Shown: positions 11,166-21,008, counted from the first letter of the stretch. The stretch: DNA of 64,000 nt from Duganella sacchari (GCF_900143065.1 NZ_FRCX01000002.1:434001-498000), one strand, 5' to 3'. Notes: generated from the letters alone by a model not told the origin. Made by a program: numbers and translations.

Positions 11166-12528
11166 CGGGACGCAGCCGCTTGCGCGAGGTGCGTGCATGC
11201 GGCACCCAGGCGTGGGTCTGCCAGCGCCGCCACATGATGAGACCCCGTATCCACTCGTCGGCGGCGTAAGCGATCCACACGCCAGGCAGGCCCCATCCCA
11301 GCACCACGCCCAGCAGCCAGCTACCGCCGGCCAGTACGAACAGCATCGAGAATGCCCCGGCCATCACCGGGAAGCGCGCGTCGCCCGCAGCCCGCAAGGC
11401 GTTGATTACCACCAGATTGAAGGTGCGGCCCGGCTCCAGCAGCACCGTAATCCACAGCAGCGTGGCGCCCGCCGCCAGAATTTCGTGGTCCTGGGTGAAC
11501 CAGCCCAGCAGCCAGTTCCCCATCAGCGCCGCCGCAGCAGCGATCGTCACGCACACCACCAGCCCACGCGCCAGCGCGCGCTTGACCACGCGGTGCGCCT
11601 CGCGCAAATGGCCGGCGCCAATCAGATAGCCCACCACGATTTCCACCGCCAGGCCGGTGGCGATACTGAACATCATCACGCCGCCCATCAGTTGCAGCAC
11701 ATAGGCCTGCGTCGCCAGCGCCTTGGCGCCCAGTTCCGCCGCCGTGGCCACGCTGACCATGAACGCCAGCCGCCAGGCAATGTTCTCCGCCGCACCGGGC
11801 AAGCCGATATGCAGCACCGCCGCCAGTTCGCGGCGCGGCAGCTGCCACCAGTCCCCGCGCGACAGCGTAATGCCCAGATGCGCGCGCCACATCAGCAGGT
11901 GCAGGACCAGGCCGATGGCGCGGCTGACCGCCAGCGCCAGTGCATAGCCGGGCAAGCCCATGGTAGGCAGCGGCCCCCAGCCGTACATCAGCGGAATCGC
12001 CAGCAGCAAATGCGAGATGTGCATGATGACCAGCACCACCAGTGTATCGCGCGTCCGCAGATGCGCGCGCATCACACTGGCCATGGACGCATTCCACGCG
12101 TCGAGCAGCATCGCGGGCGCCAGCGCCATCAGGAATGGCGCGGCGATCGGCAGCACTTGTACGGGCGCGTTCAGCAAATGCAGCAGGCCGTGGGCGCCCA
12201 GCAGCGCCATCAGCGCCGTGACAACGCCCAGCCAGGTGCTGGCGCCAACCACGGCGCGCGCCACCTTGTCGGCCGCCGCGCGCTGGCCGCCGCCCAGATT
12301 CTGCGTCACCACCACGCTGACGCCCGCGCCAATAATCCGGAACAAAATGAACAGCGTCGCCGACACCTGGCTGGCGATCGCAAACGCGCCGCCATTTTCA
12401 TCCGAAATGCGCGAAGCCAGCGCGGTGCCGATCACGCTGGCCGCTATCCCCAATCCCAGTTCGACCAGCAATGGCCACGCAAGGTTAAACATGGGTGGCG
12501 TGCGTACCGGTGTTGGGGAGGCGGACAT
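11146..12528 (-). CDS. MATE family multidrug/metabolite efflux protein
   Basis: A roughly 460-residue integral membrane protein with about twelve hydrophobic helices in two MatE halves. The first half starts PMFNLAWPLLVELGLGIAAS and the repeat begins near GLPGAAENIAWRLAF. MATE proteins export cationic drugs or metabolites using a Na+ or H+ gradient. Two starts are possible: ATG 12528 (chosen) or TTG 12555, which has a weak GAG eight bases upstream. The gene ends inside the convergent LysR gene. It is divergent from the binding-protein operon at 12638, so the 109-bp region between them holds both promoters. Confidence 0.88.
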   Translation of the reverse strand: MSASPTPVRTPPMFNLAWPLLVELGLGIAASVIGTALASRISDENGGAFAIASQVSATLFILFRIIGAGVSVVVTQNLGGGQRAAADKVARAVVGASTWLGVVTALMALLGAHGLLHLLNAPVQVLPIAAPFLMALAPAMLLDAWNASMASVMRAHLRTRDTLVVLVIMHISHLLLAIPLMYGWGPLPTMGLPGYALALAVSRAIGLVLHLLMWRAHLGITLSRGDWWQLPRRELAAVLHIGLPGAAENIAWRLAFMVSVATAAELGAKALATQAYVLQLMGGVMMFSIATGLAVEIVVGYLIGAGHLREAHRVVKRALARGLVVCVTIAAAAALMGNWLLGWFTQDHEILAAGATLLWITVLLEPGRTFNLVVINALRAAGDARFPVMAGAFSMLFVLAGGSWLLGVVLGWGLPGVWIAYAADEWIRGLIMWRRWQTHAWVPHARTSRKRLRPAIVVEG

Positions 12529-12574
12529 GGGAGCGGTCAGTAGAAGTGTTGCCAATTAGCTCTACTTTATACCA

Positions 12575-12592
12575 AGTGGAAGCGCTTTCACT
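12575..12592. promoter_or_regulatory. LacI/GalR-type operator-like palindrome
   Basis: AGTGGAAGCGCTTTCACT is an 18-bp dyad with one mismatched pair and the central AAGCGCTT typical of LacI-family operators. It lies 46 bp upstream of the first gene of the binding-protein/kinase/TonB operon and 47 bp upstream of the MATE start. No LacI-family gene is in the window, so a regulator elsewhere would be needed. This is sequence resemblance only. Confidence 0.45.
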
Positions 12593-12637
12593 AATAGTAT
12601 TTGAGAAAACTATCCGGCTAGCCGTTAGACTTTCGAC

Positions 12638-13552
12638 ATGCCATTGAACCATCGCTTTCTCGTCTGCGCGTCCACCCTGCTGCTGCTCAGCAGCAACGCG
12701 GCCGCACAGTCATTGACCGTGTTGTATCCGGAGATCGGCGAACCATATCGCGCGGTGTTTGCGGAGATTATTCAAGGCATAGAAGAGCAATCCAAAGCCC
12801 GTGCCCACACCGTGCCGCTGGCCGCCAACAGCGATGCGGCCGAATTGCGCGGCAACGCCGCCAGGGTCGTCATCGCGCTGGGACGGCAAGGCCTGAGGGC
12901 CGCCAGTGCGCTGGAACCCGCGCCGGCCATCGTGGTTGGCGGCATCGGCGGCAGCACCGACGCCGAGCGCTACACGGGCATCAGTCTGACGCCCGATCCG
13001 GCGCTGCTGTTTGCCACGCTCAAAGGCCTGCTGCCTGGCGTCCGCCGTGTCATTGTCGTCTATAACCCGCAGACCAACGCCGCGCTGATACGCATTGCGC
13101 AGGACGCCGCGCGCACCCAGGGACTGGAGCTGACCGCGCTGGAAGCCGCCAACCTGGCCAGCGCCGCGCGCATCTACGAAACCCAGCTGGCCAGCGCCGA
13201 CGGCTGCCGCGATGCATTATGGCTGCCGCAGGATGCCGTCACCGTGGATGAAAACACCATCCTGCCGCTGGTGTTGAAAGAATCCTGGACACGTTCCCTG
13301 CCGGTGTTTTCCAGCAGCGTGCTGCATGTGAAGAAAGGCGTGCTGTTCGGGATGTATCCCAATAACCAGCAACTGGGGCGCGATCTGGCCGCGCTGGCGC
13401 TGTCCATGCAGAACGGCGAAACCGTCCGGCGCGAGGTCACGCCGCTGCGCGCGGTACGTACCGCCCTCAACACGCGCACCGCCAGCCACCTGGGCTTGAA
13501 TCTTGTCGTAAGCCAACAACGGAACTTCGACGCCATCTACCCCCAGCCGTAG
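12638..13552 (+). CDS. Periplasmic ABC substrate-binding-like protein (first paralogue)
   Basis: A 304-residue protein with a signal peptide ending NAAAQ. It matches the ABC_sub_bind (TrpX-like, type I periplasmic binding) fold: VLYPEIGEPYRAVFAEIIQG, the ARVVIALGRQG strand, TGISLTPDP and VIVVYNPQTN. These proteins close around a small ligand between two lobes. It is the first gene of an operon with a paralogue, a giant sensor kinase and a TonB receptor. No permease or ATPase is present, so it more likely serves ligand capture or sensing than ABC transport. A LacI-like operator lies upstream. Codon use matches the neighbours. Confidence 0.8.
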   Translation: MPLNHRFLVCASTLLLLSSNAAAQSLTVLYPEIGEPYRAVFAEIIQGIEEQSKARAHTVPLAANSDAAELRGNAARVVIALGRQGLRAASALEPAPAIVVGGIGGSTDAERYTGISLTPDPALLFATLKGLLPGVRRVIVVYNPQTNAALIRIAQDAARTQGLELTALEAANLASAARIYETQLASADGCRDALWLPQDAVTVDENTILPLVLKESWTRSLPVFSSSVLHVKKGVLFGMYPNNQQLGRDLAALALSMQNGETVRREVTPLRAVRTALNTRTASHLGLNLVVSQQRNFDAIYPQP

Positions 13553-13654
13553 ACGGGTGGCTAAATTTCTTTCCGTTTTAGCAAAGACTCGACTTATACT
13601 ATGAAAGCATCTTAACGGCGCCGTCTGCCTGTCGATGCGGTAACGATCGCCGTG

Positions 13655-14764
13655 ATGAAAAAGATAATAAACGCCCTGTTTGCCGCCGTAGTGCTGCTGA
13701 GCTCGGCCGGCGCCCTACAGGCGAGCGGCGGCGCCTTGCAGTCCAGCGCCGCGGTCGCCACAGCCGCTGCCGACACCGGCATGCTGATTGAACCCATGGA
13801 CATCGTCACCGTCGCGGCGCCGCTGCGTCCGGACGTGCGTCCCGTCACGCTGGCCCAGCTGGAAGACCAGCTGCGCCGCCCCGAGCTGCAAGCCTCGCTG
13901 GGCAAAGGCAGCATCGCCGTGGTGTATCCGAATGTGGAAGAGCCGTTCCGCTCGGCCTTTCTGGCCATGATCCAGGGCATCGAGGACCGCATCAAGCTCA
14001 GGGTGCGCGCCTACCCGGTCGATCCCCATGTCGATACGACTGACCTCAACAACACGCTCAAACGCAGCGGCACCAAAGTGGTGATCGCGCTGGGCCGCCA
14101 GGGTCTCAGCGCCACGGCTGGCCTTGACCGCGAGATCTCGGTGCTGGCCGGCGGCGTGCTGCTGCTGTCGGAGTCGGAAAACGTCACGGGCATCAGCATG
14201 ACGCCCGATCCGGCCATGCTGTTCTCGCGCCTGCGCCTGCTGCTGCCGGAGTTGCGCCGCATCATCGTAGTCTACAACCCGCAGAAATCCGACTGGCTCA
14301 TCAAGCTGGCGCGCGAGGCGGCGAAGGCGCAGAACCTCGAACTGTCGGCCTACGTGGCGGCGGATCTGGCCAGCGCAGCCAAACTGTATAGCCAGCTCAT
14401 CGCCAGCGCCGACAACCGCCACGACGCCATCTGGCTGCCGCATGACAGCACCACTGTCGAAGAAAGCACCATCCTGCCGCTGGTGCTCAAGGAATCCTGG
14501 AACAGCAACCTGCCGCTGTTCTCCAGCAATGTGCTGCACGTGAAGAAAGGCGCGCTGTTTGCCATGCTGCCCGATAACGTGGAGCTGGGCCGCACGCTGG
14601 CCGCATCCGCCATGGGCGTGATCGCCGGCGACGTGCGCCGCCGCCCGCTGGTGCCGCTGCGCGAACTGCAGACCGCCATCAATCTTCGTACCGCCAGCCA
14701 TATCGGCCTGAATCTGGGTGCCTTGCAACAGCGCAGTTTTGACTTCGTGTACCCACAGCCATGA
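13655..14764 (+). CDS. Periplasmic ABC substrate-binding-like protein (second paralogue)
   Basis: A 369-residue paralogue of the preceding gene. Both share IALGRQGLxA, TGIxxTPDPxxLF, VxVVYNPQ, LPLVLKESW, SSxVLHVKKG and the C-terminal tail ending YPQP. It carries about 60 extra residues between the signal peptide and the binding domain (residues about 25-80). ATG 13655 follows directly after an in-frame GTG at 13652; the signal peptide MKKIINALFAAVVLLSSAG fits ATG. Its stop overlaps the kinase start by four bases (ATGA at 14761-14764), implying translational coupling. The tandem duplication suggests two related ligands or a heteromeric sensor. Ligand unknown. Confidence 0.8.
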   Translation: MKKIINALFAAVVLLSSAGALQASGGALQSSAAVATAAADTGMLIEPMDIVTVAAPLRPDVRPVTLAQLEDQLRRPELQASLGKGSIAVVYPNVEEPFRSAFLAMIQGIEDRIKLRVRAYPVDPHVDTTDLNNTLKRSGTKVVIALGRQGLSATAGLDREISVLAGGVLLLSESENVTGISMTPDPAMLFSRLRLLLPELRRIIVVYNPQKSDWLIKLAREAAKAQNLELSAYVAADLASAAKLYSQLIASADNRHDAIWLPHDSTTVEESTILPLVLKESWNSNLPLFSSNVLHVKKGALFAMLPDNVELGRTLAASAMGVIAGDVRRRPLVPLRELQTAINLRTASHIGLNLGALQQRSFDFVYPQP

Positions 14765-17700
14765 ACACCATCCGACAATTCCTGCGCCGTACCGGCTTCC
14801 AGCAACAGCTGACCATCATCGTGTCGGCCGCGATCCTGGGCCTGGCCGTGTTTTCCGCGCTGATGAATGCCTGGGAAGCCAACTCCCGCATGCGCGACCA
14901 CTTCATAGGCCAGGGCCAGCGCATCGCCGACAACCTGGCCCGCCAAAGCACGCTCGCGCTGCTGTTCCACTCCGCCGAGAATGCGCGCGACGTGGTCAAC
15001 GCCACCCTGGCCTTTCCCGATGTCGCCGGTTTGCAGATCATGGATGCGCGCCGCAAGGTGCTGCTGTCGCGCGTACAAGGTAATGCCAGGCTCGATGCGG
15101 CGCTATTCAGCGCCATGCCGCCGTCGCATGCGGCCATGGTGGGCGAGACGGCCGATGGCTGGGTGTTTGTGGCGCCGGTCTACGGTGGCCAGTCGGAAGC
15201 GTCGCCGTTTGAACTGCAGGAACACCAGCAGCAGTTGCTGGGTTATGTGCATGTGCAGCTGTCCAAGGCCACGCTGCAAAACCTGACCTGGTCCCTGCTG
15301 CTGGGGAATCTGGGCCTGACGCTGTCGTTTGCCGTGATCCTGCTGGTGCTGGCGCGGGTGCTGACGCGCCATATGCTGAATCCCCTCAACGCGCTGTCGC
15401 GCCTGATGCGCCGCGCGGAACAGGGCGAATCCGGCATGCGCGCCGATCCCGCCGGCCCGCGCGACCTGATCGAAATGGGCCAGGCCTTTAATCAGATGAT
15501 GAACGTGCTGGAACAGCGCGAAGCGGAGCTCAAGGAATCGCGCGACGCCGCCGTCAACATGGCGCAGATGAAGGCGCAATTCGCCGCCACCGTGAGCCAT
15601 GAAGTCCGCACGCCGCTGAACGGCGTGGTCGGCATGCTGGACATGCTCAAGGAAACCCGCCTCACCCAGCGCCAGCAGGAGTTTGTCGACGTCGCCTGGA
15701 ATTCGTCGCGCACGCTGATCGCGCTGATTAACAACATCCTCGACTTCTCCAAGATGGAAGCGGGCAAACTGAAACTGGAGGAGACCGAATTCAGCCTGGC
15801 GACGCTGCTGGCGGAAGTGGTCGAACTGGTCGGCCGGCCGGCGCAGCAGAAAGGCGTAGGCGTCAGCTGGGCCGTCGCTCCCGGCGTACCAGACCGCATC
15901 CTGAGCGACGCCTTGCGCATCCGCCAGATCCTCATCAACCTGACCGGCAATGCCGTCAAGTTCACCGAATGCGGACAAGTGACCATCAACGTCACGCAGT
16001 CCGGCGCCGACGCACCGATGCTGACGTTCGAAGTGCGCGACAGCGGCATCGGCATGAGCGCCGACGTCCAGCGCCAGCTGTTTGAAGCCTTCGTGCAGCC
16101 GGATCCCACCACTACCCGCCGCTTCGGCGGCACGGGCCTCGGCCTGGCCATCTGCAAGCAGCTGGTGGAACTGCTGGGCGGCCAGATCGGCGTGCAGAGC
16201 GTGGCCGGCAGCGGCACCGCGTTCACCTTCGCGATTCCATGCCAGCCCGCCGGCGTACCGCTGGCGCCAGAGTTGCCTGCCACCGTGCTGCATGCAGCGC
16301 CGCGCACCGCGCCTGCGCGCCAGTTCCGCGTGCTGGTGGCCGAAGACAACCGCACCAACCAGATGGTGGCAGCCGGCATGCTGGCCATGAACGGCTGCGT
16401 GTGCGAGTTTGCCGCCGATGGCGTGGAAGCCGTGCGTGCCGCCCAGCGCGAGCGCTTCGACCTGATCCTCATGGATTGCAGCATGCCGGAGATGGACGGC
16501 TACGAAGCCACCGCCCACATCCGCCTGGCCGAACTGGCGCTGGGCCGCCGCACGCCGCTGGTGGCCATGACTGCCAACACCCAGATCGGCGATGCAGAAA
16601 AATGCCTGGCCGCCGGCATGGACGACTATCTGGCCAAACCCATCACGCTGGTCGAACTGCGCCACAAGCTGGAGAAATGGCTGCCGCAAGGCGATCATCC
16701 GGGCGCCGTCACCCACAGCGCCGCCAGTCACACCACGGCTGCCGCCAGCCACACCTCGCGCGCCGCCGGCAATGCACCGGTCGACCTGGAAGTCTTCGAC
16801 AAGCTGCGCGAAGTGCTGGGCGAGTCGCTGCCGCACGCAGTCATGCCCTATCTGGAAGACACCCCCGTGTGCCTGGAAGAACTGACGCTGGCAGTGCGCG
16901 CCGGTGACATGAACACCGCCCGCAACCGCGCCCACGCACTCAAGGGATCATCGGGCAACTTCGGCGCGGAGACGCTGGCGCAACTGGCGCTGCAGGCGGA
17001 GCAATTCGCTGCCGCCAACCAGCCGGAGCGCATCGAGCCGCTGCTGGCGCCATTGAACGAGCAGTATCGGTCGCTGGCCGCCTTCCTGCGCGCAGAGCTG
17101 GACAGCACTGACGGCGACGACCTGCATCTGAGCGACGACACCCCGCAGGTGCTGGTGGTGGACGACGACCGCAGCACTCGCAGCACCCTGCGCCACACAC
17201 TGCAACGCGACGGCTTCCGCGTGGAGGAAGCCTCCGACGGCCAGCAGGCGCTGGCGATGCTGACGCGCTTCCAGCCGGACGTCATCCTGATGGACGCCAT
17301 GATGCCCGTGATGGACGGCTTCACCGCCTGCGCGCGCATGCAGGAGCTGCCCAACGGCGCCGACATTCCGGTGCTGATGATCACCGCGCTGCAGGACAAC
17401 TCGTCGGTGGAACGCGCATTCGCGGCCGGCGCCAGCGACTACATTCCCAAGCCGATCCACTACGCGGTGCTGTCGCAACGCGTACGCCGCATCATCGAAG
17501 CCAACCGCGCGGAGAAGCGCATCCGCCACCTGGCCTATAACGACGTGCTGACCAACCTGCCCAACCGCACGCTGTTCTTCGAGCTGCTGGACAAGAGCAT
17601 CGACCACGCGCGCAGCGCAGGCCAGCAAGTAGCGGTGCTGTTCATGGACCTGGACCGCTTCAAATACGTCAACGACAACCTGGGCCACGCAATCGGCGAC

Positions 17701-18849
17701 CGCCTGCTGCAAGGCGTGGCGCAGCGTGTGCGCCAGACCGTGCGTTCGGCCGATGCCGTGGCGCGCCTGGGCGGCGACGAATTCACCGTGGTGCTCAATG
17801 AGCTGGACAGCCCGGCATCGGCCGCCAGCGCCGCACACAACATCGTACGCGCATTGTCCGTGCCCTTCCCCATCGACGGCCACGAGATTTTTGTCACCGC
17901 CAGCGTCGGCATCGCCATGTTCCCGCATGACGGCGGCGACGTCGCCACGCTGGTCAAGCATGCGGACAGCGCCATGTACCGCGCCAAGCGCACCAACACC
18001 GGCTTCCAGTTCTATGAATCGTCAATGGAGCACTCGATCTCCGAGCACGTGCGGCTGGAAAGCGATTTGCGCCGCGCCATGGAACAGCAGCACCAGCTGG
18101 AAGTCTATTACCAGCCGCAGGCCTGCCTGAGCAGCGGCCGCATTATCGGCATGGAAGCGCTGGTGCGCTGGCGCCATCCGACGCGCGGCATGATACCGCC
18201 GGCGGACTTCATTCCGCTGGCCGAGGAAACCGGCATCATCAACCAGTTGGGCGACTGGGTGCTGCGTACCGCCTGCACGCAACTGCGCCAGTTCATGCGC
18301 AACGGCCTGCCGGAGCTGCGCGTGGCGGTCAACCTGTCGGTGCGCCAGCTGCTGCAAAAAGACTTCGCTGCGTCGGTGGAAGCGGTGCTGGCGGACACCG
18401 GCCTGCCGCCGCACCTGCTGGAACTGGAGATCACCGAAAGCACGCTGATGGAAAATGCGCAGGACACGCTGGCCGCGCTGCATCGCCTGCGCGAGCTTGG
18501 TGTGCGCCTGTCGATCGACGATTTCGGCACCGGCTATTCCTCGCTGTCCTACTTGAAGCGCTTCCCGGTCGATATCATCAAGATCGACCGCTCATTCGTG
18601 TACGACCTGCCGCAGGACGCCGACGATGCAGCCATCGTCAGCGCCATCATCGCGCTGGCGCACAGCCTGCGCCTTGAAGTGGTGGCCGAAGGTGTGGAAA
18701 CCGCCGAGCAGCTGGCGTTCCTGGCGGGCCGCGAATGTGACCTGATGCAGGGTTATCACCTGAGCCCCGCGATTCCGGCAGACCAGTTTGCTGAACTTGT
18801 GAGAAGAACTATAGACATGGCTACAACACTTCCATCGTCAAGCTGCTGA
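14761..18849 (+). CDS. CHASE8-HAMP hybrid kinase with REC-Hpt-REC and GGDEF-EAL output
   Basis: A 1362-residue protein carrying a whole signalling chain. Order: membrane helix (14-36), periplasmic CHASE8-like sensor (about 40-170), second helix (about 175-200), HAMP (200-255), HisKA with VSHEVRTPLNG (His280), HATPase (about 380-494; [15 protein letters not shown]), receiver (Asp572 in MDCSMPEMDG), Hpt (His725 in AHALKGSSGN), second receiver (Asp845 in MDAMMPVMDG), GGDEF (1004-1008, with I-site R-S-A-D) and EAL (1132-1134). The EAL catalytic set is present: NLSVRQ, EITES, IDDFGTGYSS, IKIDRSF and AEGVET. Phosphate should flow His-Asp-His-Asp and then gate cyclic-di-GMP synthesis, breakdown or both. 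Two periplasmic binders are encoded directly upstream and a TonB receptor directly downstream, all same strand. Confidence 0.92.
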   Translation: MNTIRQFLRRTGFQQQLTIIVSAAILGLAVFSALMNAWEANSRMRDHFIGQGQRIADNLARQSTLALLFHSAENARDVVNATLAFPDVAGLQIMDARRKVLLSRVQGNARLDAALFSAMPPSHAAMVGETADGWVFVAPVYGGQSEASPFELQEHQQQLLGYVHVQLSKATLQNLTWSLLLGNLGLTLSFAVILLVLARVLTRHMLNPLNALSRLMRRAEQGESGMRADPAGPRDLIEMGQAFNQMMNVLEQREAELKESRDAAVNMAQMKAQFAATVSHEVRTPLNGVVGMLDMLKETRLTQRQQEFVDVAWNSSRTLIALINNILDFSKMEAGKLKLEETEFSLATLLAEVVELVGRPAQQKGVGVSWAVAPGVPDRILSDALRIRQILINLTGNAVKFTECGQVTINVTQSGADAPMLTFEVRDSGIGMSADVQRQLFEAFVQPDPTTTRRFGGTGLGLAICKQLVELLGGQIGVQSVAGSGTAFTFAIPCQPAGVPLAPELPATVLHAAPRTAPARQFRVLVAEDNRTNQMVAAGMLAMNGCVCEFAADGVEAVRAAQRERFDLILMDCSMPEMDGYEATAHIRLAELALGRRTPLVAMTANTQIGDAEKCLAAGMDDYLAKPITLVELRHKLEKWLPQGDHPGAVTHSAASHTTAAASHTSRAAGNAPVDLEVFDKLREVLGESLPHAVMPYLEDTPVCLEELTLAVRAGDMNTARNRAHALKGSSGNFGAETLAQLALQAEQFAAANQPERIEPLLAPLNEQYRSLAAFLRAELDSTDGDDLHLSDDTPQVLVVDDDRSTRSTLRHTLQRDGFRVEEASDGQQALAMLTRFQPDVILMDAMMPVMDGFTACARMQELPNGADIPVLMITALQDNSSVERAFAAGASDYIPKPIHYAVLSQRVRRIIEANRAEKRIRHLAYNDVLTNLPNRTLFFELLDKSIDHARSAGQQVAVLFMDLDRFKYVNDNLGHAIGDRLLQGVAQRVRQTVRSADAVARLGGDEFTVVLNELDSPASAASAAHNIVRALSVPFPIDGHEIFVTASVGIAMFPHDGGDVATLVKHADSAMYRAKRTNTGFQFYESSMEHSISEHVRLESDLRRAMEQQHQLEVYYQPQACLSSGRIIGMEALVRWRHPTRGMIPPADFIPLAEETGIINQLGDWVLRTACTQLRQFMRNGLPELRVAVNLSVRQLLQKDFAASVEAVLADTGLPPHLLELEITESTLMENAQDTLAALHRLRELGVRLSIDDFGTGYSSLSYLKRFPVDIIKIDRSFVYDLPQDADDAAIVSAIIALAHSLRLEVVAEGVETAEQLAFLAGRECDLMQGYHLSPAIPADQFAELVRRTIDMATTLPSSSC

Positions 18850-18890
18850 ATTCAGGATAGAATCAAAAAAACAACTAGGGAGATTGCATC

Positions 18891-21008
18891 TTGAAAGTGT
18901 TGAGCGCCCACCAGCGACAGCTCAAGCTGTGCGTGTCTGCGGCACTCAGCTTGGCGCTGAACGCCGCCTTCGCCAGCCCGGTCGCGGACGAAGACGAACT
19001 GGCGCTGGTCTACGGCGCGGGCGATAGTGTCAGCATTGCCACCGGCAATCTACAGGCCTTGCGCCGCGCGCCCGCCGTGGCCACCGTGATTACCGCTGCG
19101 GACATCGCCGCAATGGGTGCGACCGATCTCGACCAGGTACTGGAAAGCGTCCCTGGCATCCACGTCAACCGCACGCCCAACAGCTATTCGCCGCTGTATG
19201 TGGTGCGCGGCATCGTCAGCGCCTATACGCCGCAGATCCTGATGCTGCAGAACGGCGTGCCGATTACCACCGCCTACATCGGCAACAAGGGCAATATCTG
19301 GGCCGGCTATCCGGTTGAGCATATCGCGCGTATCGAAATCATTCGCGGCCCCGGTTCGGCGCTGTATGGTTCGGACGCTTATTCGGGCGTCATCAACATC
19401 ATCACCAAAGGGCCGAGCGAGGCGGCCGGCACCGAGATCGGCGTGCGCGCCGGCTCGCTGTCGACCTACGATGGCTGGGTACAGCATGGCGGCAAGCTGG
19501 GCGCCATCGACGTCGCGGCCTATCTGCGCGTCGGCCAGACCGACGGCATCCGCGAGACCATCGAGGCCGATGCGCAAACCCGTAACGACAAAATATTCGG
19601 CACCAAAGCCAGCCTGGCGCCGGGACAGCTCAACACCGAGTACAAGGCAGTCGACGCCAATCTGGACCTGATCTACGGCGCCTGGCGCGCGCGCTTCGGC
19701 TACAAGCGCCGCTACGACATGGGCAGCGGCGCGGGCATTTCATCGGCGCTCGATCCGGTCGGCCGCCAGCAAAGCGAACGCGTAACCTCAAGCCTGAGCT
19801 GGGCCGAACCACAAGTGACGCGCGACCTGGGACTGGGCGCGAGCCTGAGCACCCAGCAGTACTCGCAGGAGATGCCGACGCGGTACAACCTGCTGCCGCC
19901 CGGCCTGGCCTTCCCCACCGGCCCATTCCCGAACGGGATGATCGGCGCGCCCGAGACATGGGAACGCACCTATCGCCTGTCCGGCTATGCGGACTACAGC
20001 GGCGTGCGCAACCACCACCTGCGTGTCGGCCTGGGCCACGACGATATCGACCTGTACCGCACGCGCGAATTCCGCAACTTCAATTACGCCAGCAACGGCA
20101 CGCCGATTCCGCTGCCGGCCGTGATTGAAACCACTTACACCACGCCGTTCCTGCGCCCGCAGCGCCGCAAGATCGACTACGTGTATCTGCAGGATGAATG
20201 GAGCTTCGCACCGGACTGGAATCTCACCGCCGGCGTGCGGCACGATCACTACTCGGACTTTGGCGGCACCACCAATCCGCGCCTGGCACTGGTGTGGGAC
20301 GCCAGCTTTGACCTGACCGCCAAGCTGCTGTACGGCCGTGCCTTCCGCGCGCCAGCATTTGCCGAAAGCTATGGCATCACCAACCCGGTCGTGCTGGGCA
20401 ATCCCAACCTCAAGCCCGAGAAGAACGCCACCACCGAGCTGTCCTTCGCCTGGCAGGCACGCACCGATGCGACTGTGAACCTGACCTTCTACCGCTACAA
20501 GATGAAGGACATCATCCGCACCGTGCCCAACGCGATGACCGGCACCGGTTCGACCTACAAAAACACCGGCGACCAGACGGGCCATGGCATCGAGCTGGAG
20601 TCCAGCTGGACGGTGACGCGCGATCTGCGCCTGTCGGGCAACTATGCCTTCCAGCGCTCGACTGACGAAACCAATCACACCGATGCCGGCTACGCGCCGC
20701 ATAACCACCTGTTTGGCCGCGCCGACTGGGCGTTCACCAGCGGTTATCAGGCCGGCGCGCAAGTCAACTGGGTGGCCGGCCGCAAGCGTGCGTTCGGCGA
20801 CGCCCGCACCAATCTGAGCGACTACACCACGCTGGACCTGACGCTGGCCACACGCAATGGCCGCAACCAGTGGAACTTCGCGCTGGCGCTACGTAACCTG
20901 TTCAACACCGACGTGCGCGAGCCCAGCCCGGCGCCCGGCCTGACGCTGCCTTACGACCTGCCGATGGCCCCGCGCACCGTATCGCTTCAGGCTTCGTACA
21001 AGTTGTAG
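18891..21008 (+). CDS. TonB-dependent outer-membrane receptor
   Basis: A 705-residue receptor. A signal peptide (about 1-29) is followed by a plug domain (about 45-165: VITAADIAAMGATDLDQVLE, VVRGI, IEIIRGPGSALYGSDAYSGVINIITK) and a 22-strand barrel. Barrel signatures include LKPEKNATTELSF, YKNTGDQTGHGIELE and NLFNTDVREP. No N-terminal STN signalling domain is visible. The start is TTG 18891, supported by AGGGAG at 18877-18882; no early in-frame ATG exists. It lies 41 bp after the giant kinase and ends the operon. Such receptors import scarce ligands (siderophores, cobalamin, glycans or metals); the binders upstream may handle the same ligand. The last residues overlap a small antisense gene by 22 bp. 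Confidence 0.9.
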   Translation: MKVLSAHQRQLKLCVSAALSLALNAAFASPVADEDELALVYGAGDSVSIATGNLQALRRAPAVATVITAADIAAMGATDLDQVLESVPGIHVNRTPNSYSPLYVVRGIVSAYTPQILMLQNGVPITTAYIGNKGNIWAGYPVEHIARIEIIRGPGSALYGSDAYSGVINIITKGPSEAAGTEIGVRAGSLSTYDGWVQHGGKLGAIDVAAYLRVGQTDGIRETIEADAQTRNDKIFGTKASLAPGQLNTEYKAVDANLDLIYGAWRARFGYKRRYDMGSGAGISSALDPVGRQQSERVTSSLSWAEPQVTRDLGLGASLSTQQYSQEMPTRYNLLPPGLAFPTGPFPNGMIGAPETWERTYRLSGYADYSGVRNHHLRVGLGHDDIDLYRTREFRNFNYASNGTPIPLPAVIETTYTTPFLRPQRRKIDYVYLQDEWSFAPDWNLTAGVRHDHYSDFGGTTNPRLALVWDASFDLTAKLLYGRAFRAPAFAESYGITNPVVLGNPNLKPEKNATTELSFAWQARTDATVNLTFYRYKMKDIIRTVPNAMTGTGSTYKNTGDQTGHGIELESSWTVTRDLRLSGNYAFQRSTDETNHTDAGYAPHNHLFGRADWAFTSGYQAGAQVNWVAGRKRAFGDARTNLSDYTTLDLTLATRNGRNQWNFALALRNLFNTDVREPSPAPGLTLPYDLPMAPRTVSLQASYKL

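Noticed and set aside
15103..16935. A 610-codon minus-strand frame inside the GGDEF-EAL hybrid kinase gene
   Set aside because: Same shadow effect; the composition is Ala/Gln/His rich without motifs, and the plus strand encodes an unbroken multidomain protein.
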